Origin: Fredinandcohnia humi
GTDB taxonomy: Bacteria > Bacillota > Bacilli > Bacillales > Bacillaceae_L
NCBI RefSeq assembly: GCF_001439915.1
Contig: NZ_LMBW01000001.1
Location: forward strand, 339,319 to 403,318
Reading direction: 5' to 3'
DNA length: 64,000 nt
Made by a program: the position numbers and the translations under genes. The notes under the pieces were generated by a model. That model did no database searches. It saw only the letters and a program-made list of their open reading frames with translations, and was not told the origin of the DNA. Below, in pieces: positions 6,603 to 15,823 of the stretch (positions within the stretch are counted from its first letter, which is position 1; the number at the start of each line of letters is the position of its first letter).

Positions 6603-7565
6603 ATGTTCATTCGTAAACAATATATAAAGGAACTTGAAAATGAAAATGAACAACTTAAAAAGGATTTGAAAGAGGTAATCGTAGAAAGAGAACAACAGAA
6701 AGAAAGTACAAAAGTTTTTTATAAAAATTTTTACGAGGAACTTGTGGCCGCAATCGAACAGCACGAGCATGTAAATGGCCAACACCATGTTCTAGGTGAG
6801 TTGGTTGCCAAAATTAAATCCAAATTTGACCGAGTAGAAGAGCTTAGTCTATTATCCTATGATAACTCAGCTAAATTATATGAAAATGGTCAAACCCTAC
6901 TTTTAGCTGCTGAAGATATGGTGGCAAAATCAACTGAGGGAAAGAACCGGGTATTAGAAGTTGAATCAATTATGAAAGAACTAGGTTCCCAACTAAATGA
7001 TACCTCTGAAAAAATGAATCATCTAAATAATCGTTCAAAAGAAATTGAAAATATCGTCCAAGTTATAAAGGAGATTGCTGACCAAACCAATTTATTAGCA
7101 TTGAATGCGTCGATAGAAGCGGCAAGAGCGGGTGAACAAGGAAAAGGATTTTCAGTAGTTGCAGCAGAGGTAAGGAAGCTTGCTGAAAGTACGGCTTCTA
7201 GCACCGAGCATATTAGTTCACTCACAAAAGCAATCCAAACAGAAATCGATGAATCCTTACAATCCACAACAAACAGTACAAACCTTGTCCATTCAGGGGT
7301 TGAGGCAAGTACAAATACTACTGAAAAATTCAATTATATCATGACTGTCATTCAGTCTGTCCAAAAAGAAGTGCATTTTGTCTTAGATACAATTCAGGAG
7401 CAAAAGGTATATTCACAGGATGTTATGAATGAAATCTCAAATACAAAAGACTTATTTGATAATGCAACTCAATTAATTGTTCAACATATTACGGATGCCA
7501 AAGTCGTCGATGATAAACTTGAAGAAGGAATCGTTCAGCTTAATGAAATCACAGCAGGAAAGTAG
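6603..7565 (+). CDS. Soluble methyl-accepting chemotaxis-type signalling protein
   Basis: 320 residues, no membrane segment. An N-terminal coiled coil (about 8-45) leads to a short unclassified region containing [10 protein letters not shown], then a typical receptor signalling domain with the hairpin tip [20 protein letters not shown]. The long antiparallel coiled coil contacts CheA/CheW in this family. Start ATG 6603 is preferred over TTG 6579 because AGGGAGA sits at the right distance. Position behind Fnr-like sites suggests a cytoplasmic sensor linked to anaerobic or NO conditions; the ligand is unknown, and the His cluster in the N-terminal part could bind metal or haem. Confidence 0.85.
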   Translation: MFIRKQYIKELENENEQLKKDLKEVIVEREQQKESTKVFYKNFYEELVAAIEQHEHVNGQHHVLGELVAKIKSKFDRVEELSLLSYDNSAKLYENGQTLLLAAEDMVAKSTEGKNRVLEVESIMKELGSQLNDTSEKMNHLNNRSKEIENIVQVIKEIADQTNLLALNASIEAARAGEQGKGFSVVAAEVRKLAESTASSTEHISSLTKAIQTEIDESLQSTTNSTNLVHSGVEASTNTTEKFNYIMTVIQSVQKEVHFVLDTIQEQKVYSQDVMNEISNTKDLFDNATQLIVQHITDAKVVDDKLEEGIVQLNEITAGK

Positions 7566-7624
7566 TGGTTTTATCTAAAATATACTACAATGGAAAAAAG
7601 TAGATAAAAAGTGAGTGAAAATAT

Positions 7625-8893
7625 ATGGTTGAAAGACGAACACCAATACCCGTTCCAGAAGCGGTATCACGAGTAATGGAATTTTCAGGTTTGGGGACAA
7701 AGGAAATAGTCCCAATTGAAGCTAGTTATGGGCGTTTTTTAGCTGAGGATGTAATTGCTGATCACGATGTTCCCCATTTTGATCGGTCCCCGTATGATGG
7801 CTTTGCTGTTCGTGCAAACGACACGACAAAAGCGGGACTGGAGCATCCAGTTGAATTTGAAATAATTGAAGAAATTGGAGCTGGGTCTGTTGCATCGAAA
7901 AAGGTGGGAGCATTTCAAGCAGTGCGAATCATGACAGGTGCGCAAATGCCGGCAGAATGTGATGCAGTTGTGATGCTTGAATTGACAGCTGAATACGAAC
8001 GTGATGGCAGGAAGTACATGTCAATAAAGCGATCATTTAAATCCGGAGATAATGTATCGTTTCAGGGTGAAGATACAAAAAAAGGATCCGTCTTAGTGGA
8101 AAAAGGCGTTTTTATTAATCCGGGTGTAAAAGCACTTTTAGCCACCTTTGGTTACCATCAGCTTGAAGTGGCAAAGAAGCCTGTCATTGGTGTTTATGCT
8201 ACCGGAACCGAATTGCTTGATGTCAATCAGGAACTCGTATCAGGGAAAATTCGAAATAGCAATGCATATATGATAAGTGCACAAATTGAAAGGGCGGGTG
8301 CAGAGCCAAAGTATTTTGGCAAACTCCCAGATGAATTTGATCTTTGTTATGATGCCATTAAAAATGCAATTGATGAAGTTGACATCTTAATCACGACTGG
8401 TGGAGTATCTGTTGGGGATTATGATTACCTTCCTGCAATTTATGATAAATTAGGCGCAGAAGTCCTATTTAATAAAATTGCGATGAGACCAGGAAGTGTC
8501 ACAACCGTTGCCCAGCTAAATGGTACGTTATTGTTTGGATTATCTGGAAATCCTTCAGCTTGTTATGTTGGCTTTGAACTATTAGTAAGACCGGTGGTGC
8601 GAACAAGATTATTCTCTAAACATCCACATCTATTAAAAATGAAAGCAGAGCTCAAAGCTGACTTCCCGAAACCAAACCCATTTACAAGATTTGTACGAAG
8701 TAAAATCAGTTTTTCTGATGGAAAACTTGTGGTGACACCAAGTGGTCTTGATAAATCCAATGTCGTGTCTTCTCTAGCAGGAGCAAATGCATTCATGGTT
8801 TTACCCGGAGGAACGCGCGGATTCGGTGAAGGTGATCAAGTAGATGTGTTGTACCTCGAAGACCAGGAAGGAAGTAAATGGCCTTGGAAATAA
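7625..8893 (+). CDS. moeA: Molybdopterin molybdenumtransferase MoeA
   Basis: 422 residues, the usual MoeA length. Family motifs seen: FDRSPYDGFAVR near the N-terminus, VRIMTGAQMP, the molybdopterin-binding TTGGVSVGDYDYLP and GLSGNPSACYVGFE. It inserts molybdate into adenylylated molybdopterin in the cytoplasm. It opens a molybdenum cofactor cluster (moeA-mobB-moaE-moaD) and overlaps mobB by 16 bp. In this setting the cofactor would serve molybdoenzymes such as nitrate reductase, none of which is in the window. Confidence 0.95.
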   Translation: MVERRTPIPVPEAVSRVMEFSGLGTKEIVPIEASYGRFLAEDVIADHDVPHFDRSPYDGFAVRANDTTKAGLEHPVEFEIIEEIGAGSVASKKVGAFQAVRIMTGAQMPAECDAVVMLELTAEYERDGRKYMSIKRSFKSGDNVSFQGEDTKKGSVLVEKGVFINPGVKALLATFGYHQLEVAKKPVIGVYATGTELLDVNQELVSGKIRNSNAYMISAQIERAGAEPKYFGKLPDEFDLCYDAIKNAIDEVDILITTGGVSVGDYDYLPAIYDKLGAEVLFNKIAMRPGSVTTVAQLNGTLLFGLSGNPSACYVGFELLVRPVVRTRLFSKHPHLLKMKAELKADFPKPNPFTRFVRSKISFSDGKLVVTPSGLDKSNVVSSLAGANAFMVLPGGTRGFGEGDQVDVLYLEDQEGSKWPWK

Positions 8894-9393
8894 GGTTTCC
8901 ACTTTTGCAAATCGTCGGGTATCAAAATAGTGGGAAAACAACACTTGTTGAAAAAATTGTAAAAAAGGGTAAGGATTTCGGGCTTCAAATTGCTACCATT
9001 AAACATCATGGACATCAAAGCAGCTTAGAAAAAACACCTCATCAAGCAAAAGACTCTTCCCGCCACTTTAAAGCAGGAGCATCCGCGACGATTGTAGAAG
9101 GTGGAGGGAGTTTACAGCTTGAAGCAAAGACTTCAGAATGGACGCTCGAGAAGCTAATCCAGCTTTACGCTTTTTTTGAAAATGACATGATATTAATTGA
9201 AGGGTATAAATCTGCGGATTATCCTAAAATCGTCTTAATCAAAAAGGAAGAGGATACGGAGCTGCTAACTTCATTAACAAACATCGTTGCAGTTATAGCC
9301 TGGATTCCGATTCAAACCAAGTTTACCCTTTTTCATATAAACGATAAAGAAAGTTATTTAAAATGGATATTTAACTTTATTAAAAGTGGATGA
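8878..9393 (+). CDS. mobB: Molybdopterin-guanine dinucleotide biosynthesis protein MobB
   Basis: 171 residues. A P-loop, GYQNSGKTT, lies near the N-terminus, with KHHGH and DSSRHFKAGA typical of MobB and a later LIEGYKSADYPKI. MobB is a GTP-binding adaptor that helps make the guanine dinucleotide form of the cofactor. The start ATG 8878 lies inside the end of moeA. No mobA is visible here. Confidence 0.92.
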   Translation: MALEIRFPLLQIVGYQNSGKTTLVEKIVKKGKDFGLQIATIKHHGHQSSLEKTPHQAKDSSRHFKAGASATIVEGGGSLQLEAKTSEWTLEKLIQLYAFFENDMILIEGYKSADYPKIVLIKKEEDTELLTSLTNIVAVIAWIPIQTKFTLFHINDKESYLKWIFNFIKSG

Positions 9394-9427
9394 ATGTAAA
9401 ATAACTTAGATTTAAAGTCGAGAGGAA

Positions 9428-9603
9428 CAAACTTTGATTGAATAAAGTTAAATACCTCCGGCGGATGCCACAGATTTTTCAAAGGAAGTTTTCGAGCATA
9501 AGATCAAAGACTAAGGACGCCACGTCCTGTAGCAACGTCTTTGTGACCCACCTCGTGTGGGCCTAAAAAATCTGGGCGCAAATACGCTTTGGCGCATTTG
9601 ATT
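9428..9603 (+). repeat. Family I intergenic repeat, copy A (with reversed two-hairpin module)
   Basis: Shares CTCCGGCGGATGCCAC and the GGGCGCAAATACGC...GCGCATTTGATT end with copies at 21378 and 54433. The 5' hairpin is degraded here. It carries the two-hairpin module in reverse orientation at 9505-9561 (CCCACCTCGTGTGGG and GCCACGTCCTGTAGC). The repeat ends directly before the moaE ribosome binding site, so it forms the moaE leader. Confidence 0.8.
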
Positions 9604-9617
9604 TTAGGAGGTACATA

Positions 9618-10091
9618 ATGAAAACCAATGATTTATTTAGAATTACAAATGAACCTATCAATGTTGAAGAGATTACGAACAAGGTCATAAGACGTGAGGC
9701 AGGCGCTGTTACGACTTTTATTGGAACGGTTCGTGAATTTACGAAGGGGAAGAGAACCCTCTATTTAGAATACGATGCATATATTCCAATGGCAGAAAAA
9801 AAGCTTGCTCAAATTGGTGAAGAAATTTCGGTGAGATGGCCTGAGGCAAAAACGGCTATTACCCATCGAATAGGCCACCTGGATATTTCTGAAGCAGCTG
9901 TTGTCATTGCGGTCTCCACACCACATCGTAAGGATGCCTATGCAGCAAATGAATATGCAATCGAACGCATAAAACAAATCGTCCCAATCTGGAAAAAAGA
10001 AAAGTGGGAAGACGGGGAAATGTGGATTGGAGATCAGTTAGAAACGAAACAATATGCAACTGGCCGACCTGAAGAGGAGGATTTGAAATGA
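9618..10091 (+). CDS. moaE: Molybdopterin synthase catalytic subunit MoaE
   Basis: 157 residues. Motifs GAVTTFIGTVREFT, LEYDAYIPMAEKKL, HRIGHLDISEAAVVIAVS and the C-terminal PIWKKEKWEDGEMWIGD are typical. It transfers sulfur from MoaD thiocarboxylate to precursor Z to form the dithiolene. A strong TTAGGAGG precedes ATG 9618. It overlaps moaD by 4 bp, as expected for the two synthase subunits. Upstream 220 bp are occupied by repeat copy A. Confidence 0.95.
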   Translation: MKTNDLFRITNEPINVEEITNKVIRREAGAVTTFIGTVREFTKGKRTLYLEYDAYIPMAEKKLAQIGEEISVRWPEAKTAITHRIGHLDISEAAVVIAVSTPHRKDAYAANEYAIERIKQIVPIWKKEKWEDGEMWIGDQLETKQYATGRPEEEDLK

Positions 10092-10321
10092 TTACAGTTT
10101 TATTTTTTGCCCATTTACAGGACATGGCAGGAACTGATAGGATCACGTTAAATGAGGATCAGATAACCATTTCATCCCTGAAACAAAAGCTTGCTAACGA
10201 TAATGTTGTAAAAAATCTTGATCAAATCATGTTTGCTATTAATGAAGAGTATGCAGTGGATGATGATATTGTAAAAGCAGGAGATACCGTTGCTTTGATA
10301 CCACCAGTAAGCGGGGGTTGA
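10088..10321 (+). CDS. moaD: Molybdopterin synthase sulfur carrier subunit MoaD
   Basis: 77 residues with a ubiquitin-like fold pattern and the essential C-terminal Gly-Gly (PPVSGG) that becomes the thiocarboxylate. The ATG overlaps the moaE stop (ATGA), implying translational coupling. Last gene of the cofactor cluster; a terminator hairpin begins at its stop codon. Confidence 0.95.
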   Translation: MITVLFFAHLQDMAGTDRITLNEDQITISSLKQKLANDNVVKNLDQIMFAINEEYAVDDDIVKAGDTVALIPPVSGG

Positions 10322-10354
10322 TTTTTAATCACCCCCTCTCTGGTGGTTTTTTTT
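10313..10354 (+). terminator. Terminator after moaD
   Basis: GGGGGTTGAT pairs with ATCACCCCC around a short loop; a second overlapping hairpin CACC...GGTGG is followed by eight T. The stem includes the last codons and stop of moaD. Confidence 0.7.
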
Positions 10355-10530
10355 ATCTAGCCCCTCTCTGGTCTAGCCAATCTGTCAAGAAGGATAAAGA
10401 GCATCCTTCAAGCCATCTTGTCTTATGCTTGTTGACTTGCACAGGATGTGCTGACGTCTACGTTTGCCACAGGACGTGGCAGCTGTTAGTAGACGTTCAA
10501 CTTCAAGGCGCTTGTGCTTTTATTCTTATA
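10355..10530 (+). repeat. Family II intergenic repeat, copy D (with module)
   Basis: Begins TCTAGCCCCT and contains GAAGGAT-AAAGAGC-ATCCTTC, then the two-hairpin module at 10439-10495 (GCACAGGATGTGC, then outer stem CGTCTAC/GTAGACG around GCCACAGGACGTGGC). It is nearly identical to copy G at 58473. It separates moaD from the argC promoter. Confidence 0.8.
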
Positions 10531-10542
10531 AAAAAATCTGAC

Positions 10543-10588
10543 TTTTTATAAAAATACAATTGATTTTATTTTTATACAGACTTATAAT
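10543..10588 (+). promoter_or_regulatory. argC promoter with two overlapping ARG boxes
   Basis: A -35 TTGATT (10560-10565), 17-bp spacer and -10 TATAAT (10583-10588). Two ARG-box-like sites lie on it: TTATAAAAATACAATTG (about 10546-10562) and, inverted, ATTTTATTTTTATACAG (about 10563-10579). Both resemble the AhrC/ArgR consensus CATGAATAAAAATKCAAK, so arginine repression of the operon is expected. Confidence 0.75.
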
Positions 10589-10620
10589 GATACTTATTCT
10601 ACATTTATTAAAAGCGAGTT

Positions 10621-10822
10621 TCAAAAAGGAGGATGAAAAGGACCAAGAAGTTCGAGGCGGTGCAGTTTTGAGTAGCGGAACGTATGCAGTTAATACGTGA
10701 GCAACGGAAAAACAAGCCAACGAGCTTCCACAGGATGTGGTGACTTCGACGTTCGACACAGGACGTGTCGGCACTTAGTCGAAGTTCCTCTATCGACGTG
10801 TCATTTTCACCGGACTTTTTAA
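10621..10822 (+). repeat. Family III repeat, copy H1 (with module), in the argC leader
   Basis: Shares AAGGAGG(A/G)TGAAAAGGACC, CGTATGCAGTTAATACGTGA and GTCATTTTCA with copy H2 after argC. The module lies at 10728-10785: CCACAGGATGTGG, then outer stem ACTTCGAC/GTCGAAGT around CGACACAGGACGTGTCG. It lies between the argC promoter and its start codon, so it is transcribed as leader RNA. Confidence 0.8.
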
Positions 10823-10852
10823 ACATCATCTTAAAAAAGTGAGGTGGATATA

Positions 10853-11893
10853 TTGAAAGCGGCAATTATCGGGGTTACTGGCTATGGCGGTATTGAATTA
10901 TTGAGATTATTGGCAAATCACTCGAGTTTTGATGTGCATTCTGTTCACACTTCGTCACAGACAGGGATCAGGCTTTCAGAGGTCTACCCGCATGTAACTA
11001 ATATTGTAAATCATTCTTTAGAAGAAATCGATATTCCAAAGCTTGCAAACCAAGTGGACGTTGTTTTTCTTTCAACACCATCGGGGGTTTCAACAACTAT
11101 TGTCCCTGAGTTGTTGAATGAAAATGTGAAGATCATTGATCTTTCAGGGGATTATCGGTTAAAAAATCCTTCTTCTTATGAACAGTGGTATAAAAAGCCA
11201 GCTGCTATACAAGAAGACTTAAACAAAGCTACATATGGTTTACCGGAATGGTATAAGCAAGAAATTCAGAATAGTAGTTTTATTTCAAATCCAGGATGCT
11301 ATCCAACTGCAACTGTTCTTGGGTTAGCACCAATCATAAAAAATAAACTAATTGATGAAAAATCAATTGTTATAGATGCGAAATCGGGTATTTCTGGGGC
11401 TGGAAAAAGTCCATCAAGAACAGCCCATTTTGCAGAAAGTAATGACAATTTTTCGATCTATAAGGTGAATCAGCATCAGCATATTCCGGAAATTGAACAA
11501 GTGATACAAGGCTGGGATGCTTCAATTCCATACGTGACATTTAGTACCCATTTGGTGCCGATGACAAGAGGAATCATGTCAACGATGTATATTAATAGCG
11601 TAGTAGATTCACTTTCATTGGATCAGCTTTATGAACTATATAAGGAAAGTTATCAGGATTCTCCATTTGTGAGAATTAGAGAAAAGGGCACCTTCCCTGC
11701 CACAAAAGAGGTATACGGCACAAATTACTGTGATATCGGCCTTGCGTTTGATGAAAGAACAAACCGGATAACGGTGGTTTCAGTTATCGACAACTTAGTG
11801 AAAGGCGCTGCTGGCCAGGCAATCCAAAACGCTAATATTATTTTTGGTTTAGAGGAACAAACAGGATTAAACTACGTACCATTATTCCCATAA
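10853..11893 (+). CDS. argC: N-acetyl-gamma-glutamyl-phosphate reductase ArgC
   Basis: 346 residues. The N-terminal Rossmann motif (IIGVTGYGG) binds NADP and the active-site Cys is in NPGCYPT. It reduces N-acetylglutamyl phosphate to the semialdehyde in arginine synthesis. The start is TTG 10853 rather than GTG 10844, because GAGGTGG (10841-10847) is the ribosome binding site and homologues begin M-K-x-x-I-I-G. First gene of argCJBD-carAB-argF; flanked on both sides by family III repeats in direct orientation. Confidence 0.95.
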   Translation: MKAAIIGVTGYGGIELLRLLANHSSFDVHSVHTSSQTGIRLSEVYPHVTNIVNHSLEEIDIPKLANQVDVVFLSTPSGVSTTIVPELLNENVKIIDLSGDYRLKNPSSYEQWYKKPAAIQEDLNKATYGLPEWYKQEIQNSSFISNPGCYPTATVLGLAPIIKNKLIDEKSIVIDAKSGISGAGKSPSRTAHFAESNDNFSIYKVNQHQHIPEIEQVIQGWDASIPYVTFSTHLVPMTRGIMSTMYINSVVDSLSLDQLYELYKESYQDSPFVRIREKGTFPATKEVYGTNYCDIGLAFDERTNRITVVSVIDNLVKGAAGQAIQNANIIFGLEEQTGLNYVPLFP

Positions 11894-11898
11894 GAGTG

Positions 11899-12031
11899 TC
11901 AAAAAAGGAGGGTGAAAAGGACCGAGAATTTCAAGGCGGCGCAGCTTTGAGGACCGGAGCGTATGCAGTTAATACGTGAGGATCGGAGAAGCAAGCCAAC
12001 GCAGAAATTCGATGCGTCATTTTCAGCCGAC
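11899..12031 (+). repeat. Family III repeat, copy H2 (without module), between argC and argJ
   Basis: Same layout as copy H1 (10621) but where H1 has the roughly 60-bp module this copy has a simple hairpin ACGCA-GAAATTCGA-TGCGT. It lies within the operon transcript. Confidence 0.8.
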
Positions 12032-12054
12032 CTACGGAAAAGGAGTGACTTTGC

Positions 12055-13284
12055 ATGATAGAGATAAAGGAAATTCAAGTTATAAAATTGGAAGAGGGGT
12101 CTGTAGTAACTCCCAAAGGATTTAAATCAGCAGGAGTTCATGCCGGATTACGTTATTCAAAGAAGGATCTAGGGGCAATTGTTTGCGATGTTCCGGCGAA
12201 CTGTGCAGCTGTTTATACGCAAAGTCATTTTCAAGCCCCACCATTAAAAGTTACAAAAGAAAGCATTGCCGTCCAAAATAAACTGCAAGCGGTTGTGATT
12301 AATAGTGCCTGTGCGAATGCATGTACGGGCGAACAAGGATTACTAGATGCATTCGATATGAGAGCCGCATCAGCTGCTCATTTTGGAATAGAGGACCACT
12401 TAGTTGCGGTTGCTTCAACGGGTGTAATCGGTGAGCTTTTACAGATGGATAAAATTAAGGCTGGTATAAAACAACTTGAGCCAACTAATACAGCAGAGGC
12501 AGCCGAGGACTTTCAAACAGCAATTTTAACAACTGATTTAGTGATGAAAAAAGCATGTTATCAAACAACAATTGATGGAAAGACAATTACAATTGGCGGA
12601 GCAGCAAAGGGCTCGGGGATGATTCATCCAAACATGGCAACGATGCTTGGGTTTGTAACAACCGATGCAAAGATTGACTCAGAATCCCTTCAAGCAGCGA
12701 TGAAAACCGTGACAGATGAGACATTTAACCAAATCACGGTAGATGGTGAAACCTCGACAAATGATATGGTATTGGTAATGGCGAGTGGCTTGGCGGAAAA
12801 TAATCAGGTTTCACCAGAGCATCCTGAATGGGACACATTTGTATCAGCTCTCAGGTCCACTTTCGAAGATCTTGCAAAGCAAATTGCAAAGGATGGAGAA
12901 GGAGCTACGAAACTAGTTGAGGTGAATGTAACAGGTGCTTTGTCTGATATGGATGCGCGCATTATTGCGAAAAAGATTGTAGGTTCAAACCTTGTTAAAA
13001 CAGCAATCTACGGTGCAGATGCAAACTGGGGAAGAATTATTGGAGCAATCGGTCATAGTACAGCCACTGTGAATCCGGATATTGTAGATATCTCAATTGG
13101 CTCCATTCAGATGTTGAAAGGAAGCCAACCAGTGGTATTCTCAGAAGAACTTGCAAAAAGGTATCTTGAAGGAACCGATATTGTCATTCACGTTGACCTT
13201 CATTTAGGAAATGGTACAGGAACGGCCTGGGGCTGTGATTTAACCTATGATTATGTCAAAATCAATGCAAGCTATCGCACGTGA
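12055..13284 (+). CDS. argJ: Bifunctional ornithine acetyltransferase / N-acetylglutamate synthase ArgJ
   Basis: 409 residues. The self-cleavage site with the nucleophilic Thr is in HPNMATMLGF; other family motifs are NSACANACTG, TGVIGE, DGETSTNDM and GADANWGRI. It transfers the acetyl group from N-acetylornithine to glutamate, recycling the acetyl group. The start ATG 12055 follows AAAGGAG at 9 nt. The start lies 160 bp after argC because repeat H2 fills the gap. Downstream it nearly abuts argB. Confidence 0.95.
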   Translation: MIEIKEIQVIKLEEGSVVTPKGFKSAGVHAGLRYSKKDLGAIVCDVPANCAAVYTQSHFQAPPLKVTKESIAVQNKLQAVVINSACANACTGEQGLLDAFDMRAASAAHFGIEDHLVAVASTGVIGELLQMDKIKAGIKQLEPTNTAEAAEDFQTAILTTDLVMKKACYQTTIDGKTITIGGAAKGSGMIHPNMATMLGFVTTDAKIDSESLQAAMKTVTDETFNQITVDGETSTNDMVLVMASGLAENNQVSPEHPEWDTFVSALRSTFEDLAKQIAKDGEGATKLVEVNVTGALSDMDARIIAKKIVGSNLVKTAIYGADANWGRIIGAIGHSTATVNPDIVDISIGSIQMLKGSQPVVFSEELAKRYLEGTDIVIHVDLHLGNGTGTAWGCDLTYDYVKINASYRT

Positions 13285-13295
13285 GGAGACTTGAA

Positions 13296-14072
13296 ATGCA
13301 GACAATTGTTATCAAATGTGGAGGCAGCATCCTGGCTGAGCTATCAGACTCATTTTTTAATAGTATAAAAGAATTAAAAAAAAGCGGGTATAAAGTCGTT
13401 GTTGTTCATGGCGGTGGCCCTGAGATTGGTCAGACTCTCGCCTCTTTGAAAATAAAAAGTGAATTTGTGAATGGACTAAGAAAGACAACAAAGGAAGTCC
13501 TAGACGTTGTTGAAATGGTGTTATCCGGAACGATTAATAAAAAAGTCGTCGTCGAATTAGAGAAAGCTGGAATCCCGTCAATCGGGTTATCTGGCTGTGA
13601 TGCAAAACTAATTACTGCGAAGCCTGTAAACATTGATCAATTAGGCTATGTTGGAGAGATTGAACAAGTCAATGTTTCGTTCCTGGAATTTCTTTTATCT
13701 CAAAATTTCGTTCCAGTTCTGTCACCAATCGGGATTGACGAGGACTTTACAAAATACAATATCAATGCGGACACAGCAGCAGCAAGCGTTGCTATCGCAT
13801 TAAACGCAGGGCATTTATTATTCGTCACAGACGTAGATGGAATTAAAAAAGATGGTGAAGTCCTCCCATTTCTTTCCGCGGATTCTGTCCTTACACTCAT
13901 CGAAGAGGGAACCATCTATGGTGGGATGATACCAAAGGTAAAAGCAGCTCTCTCTGCATTAAATAATGGGGGATTAACCGAAATAACGATAATCAACGGA
14001 AAGGGTTCTTTACTTTCCATGGACGGAACATTAAAAGGTACAAAAATCGTAAAAGAACTTGAGGTGGTCTAA
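13296..14072 (+). CDS. argB: Acetylglutamate kinase ArgB
   Basis: 258 residues. Nucleotide-binding motif IKCGGS near the N-terminus and [12 protein letters not shown] for the acetylglutamate site; later NINADTAAA and FVTDVDGI are standard. It phosphorylates N-acetylglutamate. ATG 13296 is chosen over the upstream GTG 13281, which lies inside argJ, because GAGGAG at 13283-13288 gives ideal spacing. The stop overlaps the argD start by one base. Confidence 0.95.
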   Translation: MQTIVIKCGGSILAELSDSFFNSIKELKKSGYKVVVVHGGGPEIGQTLASLKIKSEFVNGLRKTTKEVLDVVEMVLSGTINKKVVVELEKAGIPSIGLSGCDAKLITAKPVNIDQLGYVGEIEQVNVSFLEFLLSQNFVPVLSPIGIDEDFTKYNINADTAAASVAIALNAGHLLFVTDVDGIKKDGEVLPFLSADSVLTLIEEGTIYGGMIPKVKAALSALNNGGLTEITIINGKGSLLSMDGTLKGTKIVKELEVV

Positions 14073-15223
14073 TGGATGCACTATTTCCAACCTATGCGAG
14101 ATGGGATTTGACGGTTGAATCGGCAGAGGGTTCAATCATTGTAGATCAAACAGGGAAAAAATATTTAGATTTTGTTTCTGGAATCGCGGTTTGTAATCTT
14201 GGACATCGCCACCCGGCTGTCATCGAAGCCATGGAAGAACAGATGAAAAAATATTGGCATGTTTCGAATTTATTTAAATCTGATATTCAACAAGAAGTAG
14301 CCGGGAAGCTTGTAGCGAACTCGGAACTAGATGCAGTTTTCTTCTGTAATAGTGGTGCTGAGGCAAATGAAGCAGCATTAAAGCTTGCCCGAAAATATAC
14401 ACAAAAATCAAAGGTTATTACATTTCAACAATCCTTCCATGGCAGAACATTCGGTACGATGGCTGCAACAGGGCAGGATAAAATCCATTCAGGATTTGGA
14501 CCACTCCTACAGGAATTTGTATATCATCCTTATAATGATAGTAAAGCATTAGAGGAAGCTATGAATGATACAGTCGCAGCGGTTATGGTTGAGGTTATTC
14601 AAGGAGAAGGTGGAGTCGTTCCTGGAACAGAAAAGTTTCTAAAAAAGATTGAAGAGCTTTGTAAGAAAAATGGCTCGCTTTTTATTATTGATGAGGTTCA
14701 AACGGGGATTGGCCGAACAGGAAAAGCGTTTGCTCACCAACACTACAATCTATCACCTGATATTATTACACTTGCAAAAGGTTTAGGAAGCGGTCTTCCT
14801 GTTGGTGCAATGGTTGGAAAGGAAAAGCTGAAGGAGGCATTTGGACCAGGTTCACATGGTTCCACATTTGGCGGCAACCCAATTTCATTAGCGGCAGCTA
14901 AAGCAACATTATCGATTATTTTTCAAGAAGAATTTTTAACAGAGGTTAAGAAAAAAGGTGTTTATTTAAAGGCAGAGCTTACAAAAGCACTAGCGGATCA
15001 AGACTTCGTGACAGAGATTCGCGGATGTGGATTAATGCTCGGAATTGCTTGTAAAGCTGAAGTAGCAGCAAATATTACAAAACTGCGTGAAAATGGACTG
15101 TTAGTTCTTCAGGCTGGACCAAATGTCATTCGACTTTTACCACCGTTAACTGTAACTTACGAAGAAATGGATGAAGCAGTTAAGCTAATCAAGAATTGCC
15201 TTGTTGCTGAGTATATATCTTAA
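14072..15223 (+). CDS. argD: Acetylornithine aminotransferase ArgD
   Basis: 383 residues. Class III PLP aminotransferase: [37 protein letters not shown] and the PLP-Lys in [14 protein letters not shown]. It converts N-acetylglutamate semialdehyde to N-acetylornithine. Translationally coupled to argB (TAATG). Followed by about 110 bp with ARG-box-like sequences before carA. Confidence 0.95.
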   Translation: MDALFPTYARWDLTVESAEGSIIVDQTGKKYLDFVSGIAVCNLGHRHPAVIEAMEEQMKKYWHVSNLFKSDIQQEVAGKLVANSELDAVFFCNSGAEANEAALKLARKYTQKSKVITFQQSFHGRTFGTMAATGQDKIHSGFGPLLQEFVYHPYNDSKALEEAMNDTVAAVMVEVIQGEGGVVPGTEKFLKKIEELCKKNGSLFIIDEVQTGIGRTGKAFAHQHYNLSPDIITLAKGLGSGLPVGAMVGKEKLKEAFGPGSHGSTFGGNPISLAAAKATLSIIFQEEFLTEVKKKGVYLKAELTKALADQDFVTEIRGCGLMLGIACKAEVAANITKLRENGLLVLQAGPNVIRLLPPLTVTYEEMDEAVKLIKNCLVAEYIS

Positions 15224-15288
15224 CGATTCTGTGGGGAGTTAGGAATGTTTCTACCAACGAGTAATACAATTCATTTTTTTTGAATATC

Positions 15289-15326
15289 TTTGTATAAAAA
15301 TACGGCTACCCAAATAAAAATACGAG
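15289..15326 (+). promoter_or_regulatory. Two ARG-box-like sites upstream of carA
   Basis: TTTGTATAAAAATACG (15289-15304) and CAAATAAAAATACGAG (15311-15326) resemble AhrC/ArgR half-consensus sequences, like the two at the argC promoter. They suggest arginine control between argD and carA, possibly with its own promoter. No convincing -35/-10 pair was identified. Confidence 0.5.
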
Positions 15327-15334
15327 GTGAAACC

Positions 15335-15763
15335 ATGAAGGGATATCTGCACTTAGAGAATGGTGAAAGCTTTGAAGGTAATTTTTTCGAGAATAGCTCA
15401 AGCCGGGCGGGTGAGGGTGAAATCGTATTCTATACTGGAATGACTGGCTATCAGGATGTAATAACCGATCCTTCCAATAAAAATCAAATTATTGTTTTCA
15501 CTTACCCCCTCATCGGTAATTGCGGAATTAATGAGCTTGAGTTTAATACGAAACCTCAGGTTGCAGGGATCATCCTGTATGAAACGAAGGATACCCATTC
15601 TCACTATGATGGCAAATACTCACTAAATCAGTATGTAAAGAAGTGGAATATTCCATTGCTCTCACATGTGGATACACGTGCGGTTGTGAAAAGAATACGA
15701 GACAGAAAGACAGAAAAAGCAATCATTAGTCAGCAACCTGCTCTAGCGGGAGTATTGAATTAA
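15335..15763 (+). pseudogene. carA: carA remnant: carbamoyl phosphate synthase small subunit without its glutaminase domain
   Basis: 142 residues, against about 353 for Bacillus arginine-specific CarA. Only the N-terminal CPSase small domain is left (VFYTGMTGYQDVITDPS, FTYPLIGNCGIN, HVDTRAVVKRIR). The whole class I glutamine amidotransferase domain, which holds the catalytic Cys and His-Glu, is absent, and only 60 bp separate the stop from carB, so it cannot be a downstream frameshifted piece. Start ATG 15335 follows GAGGTGA. A deletion of about 630 bp is the simplest explanation. The truncated subunit cannot supply ammonia from glutamine, though the small domain might still bind CarB. Confidence 0.85.
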
Positions 15764-15823
15764 GTTGTACCAGTGAAAGCTACAGATTTTCGTACAAACG
15801 TAAAGGTTAGGAGAGAAAAGTTT

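Noticed and set aside
10318-10551. Open frame of 77 codons after moaD
   Set aside because: It runs through the terminator and repeat copy D, without a plausible ribosome binding site or protein-like composition.
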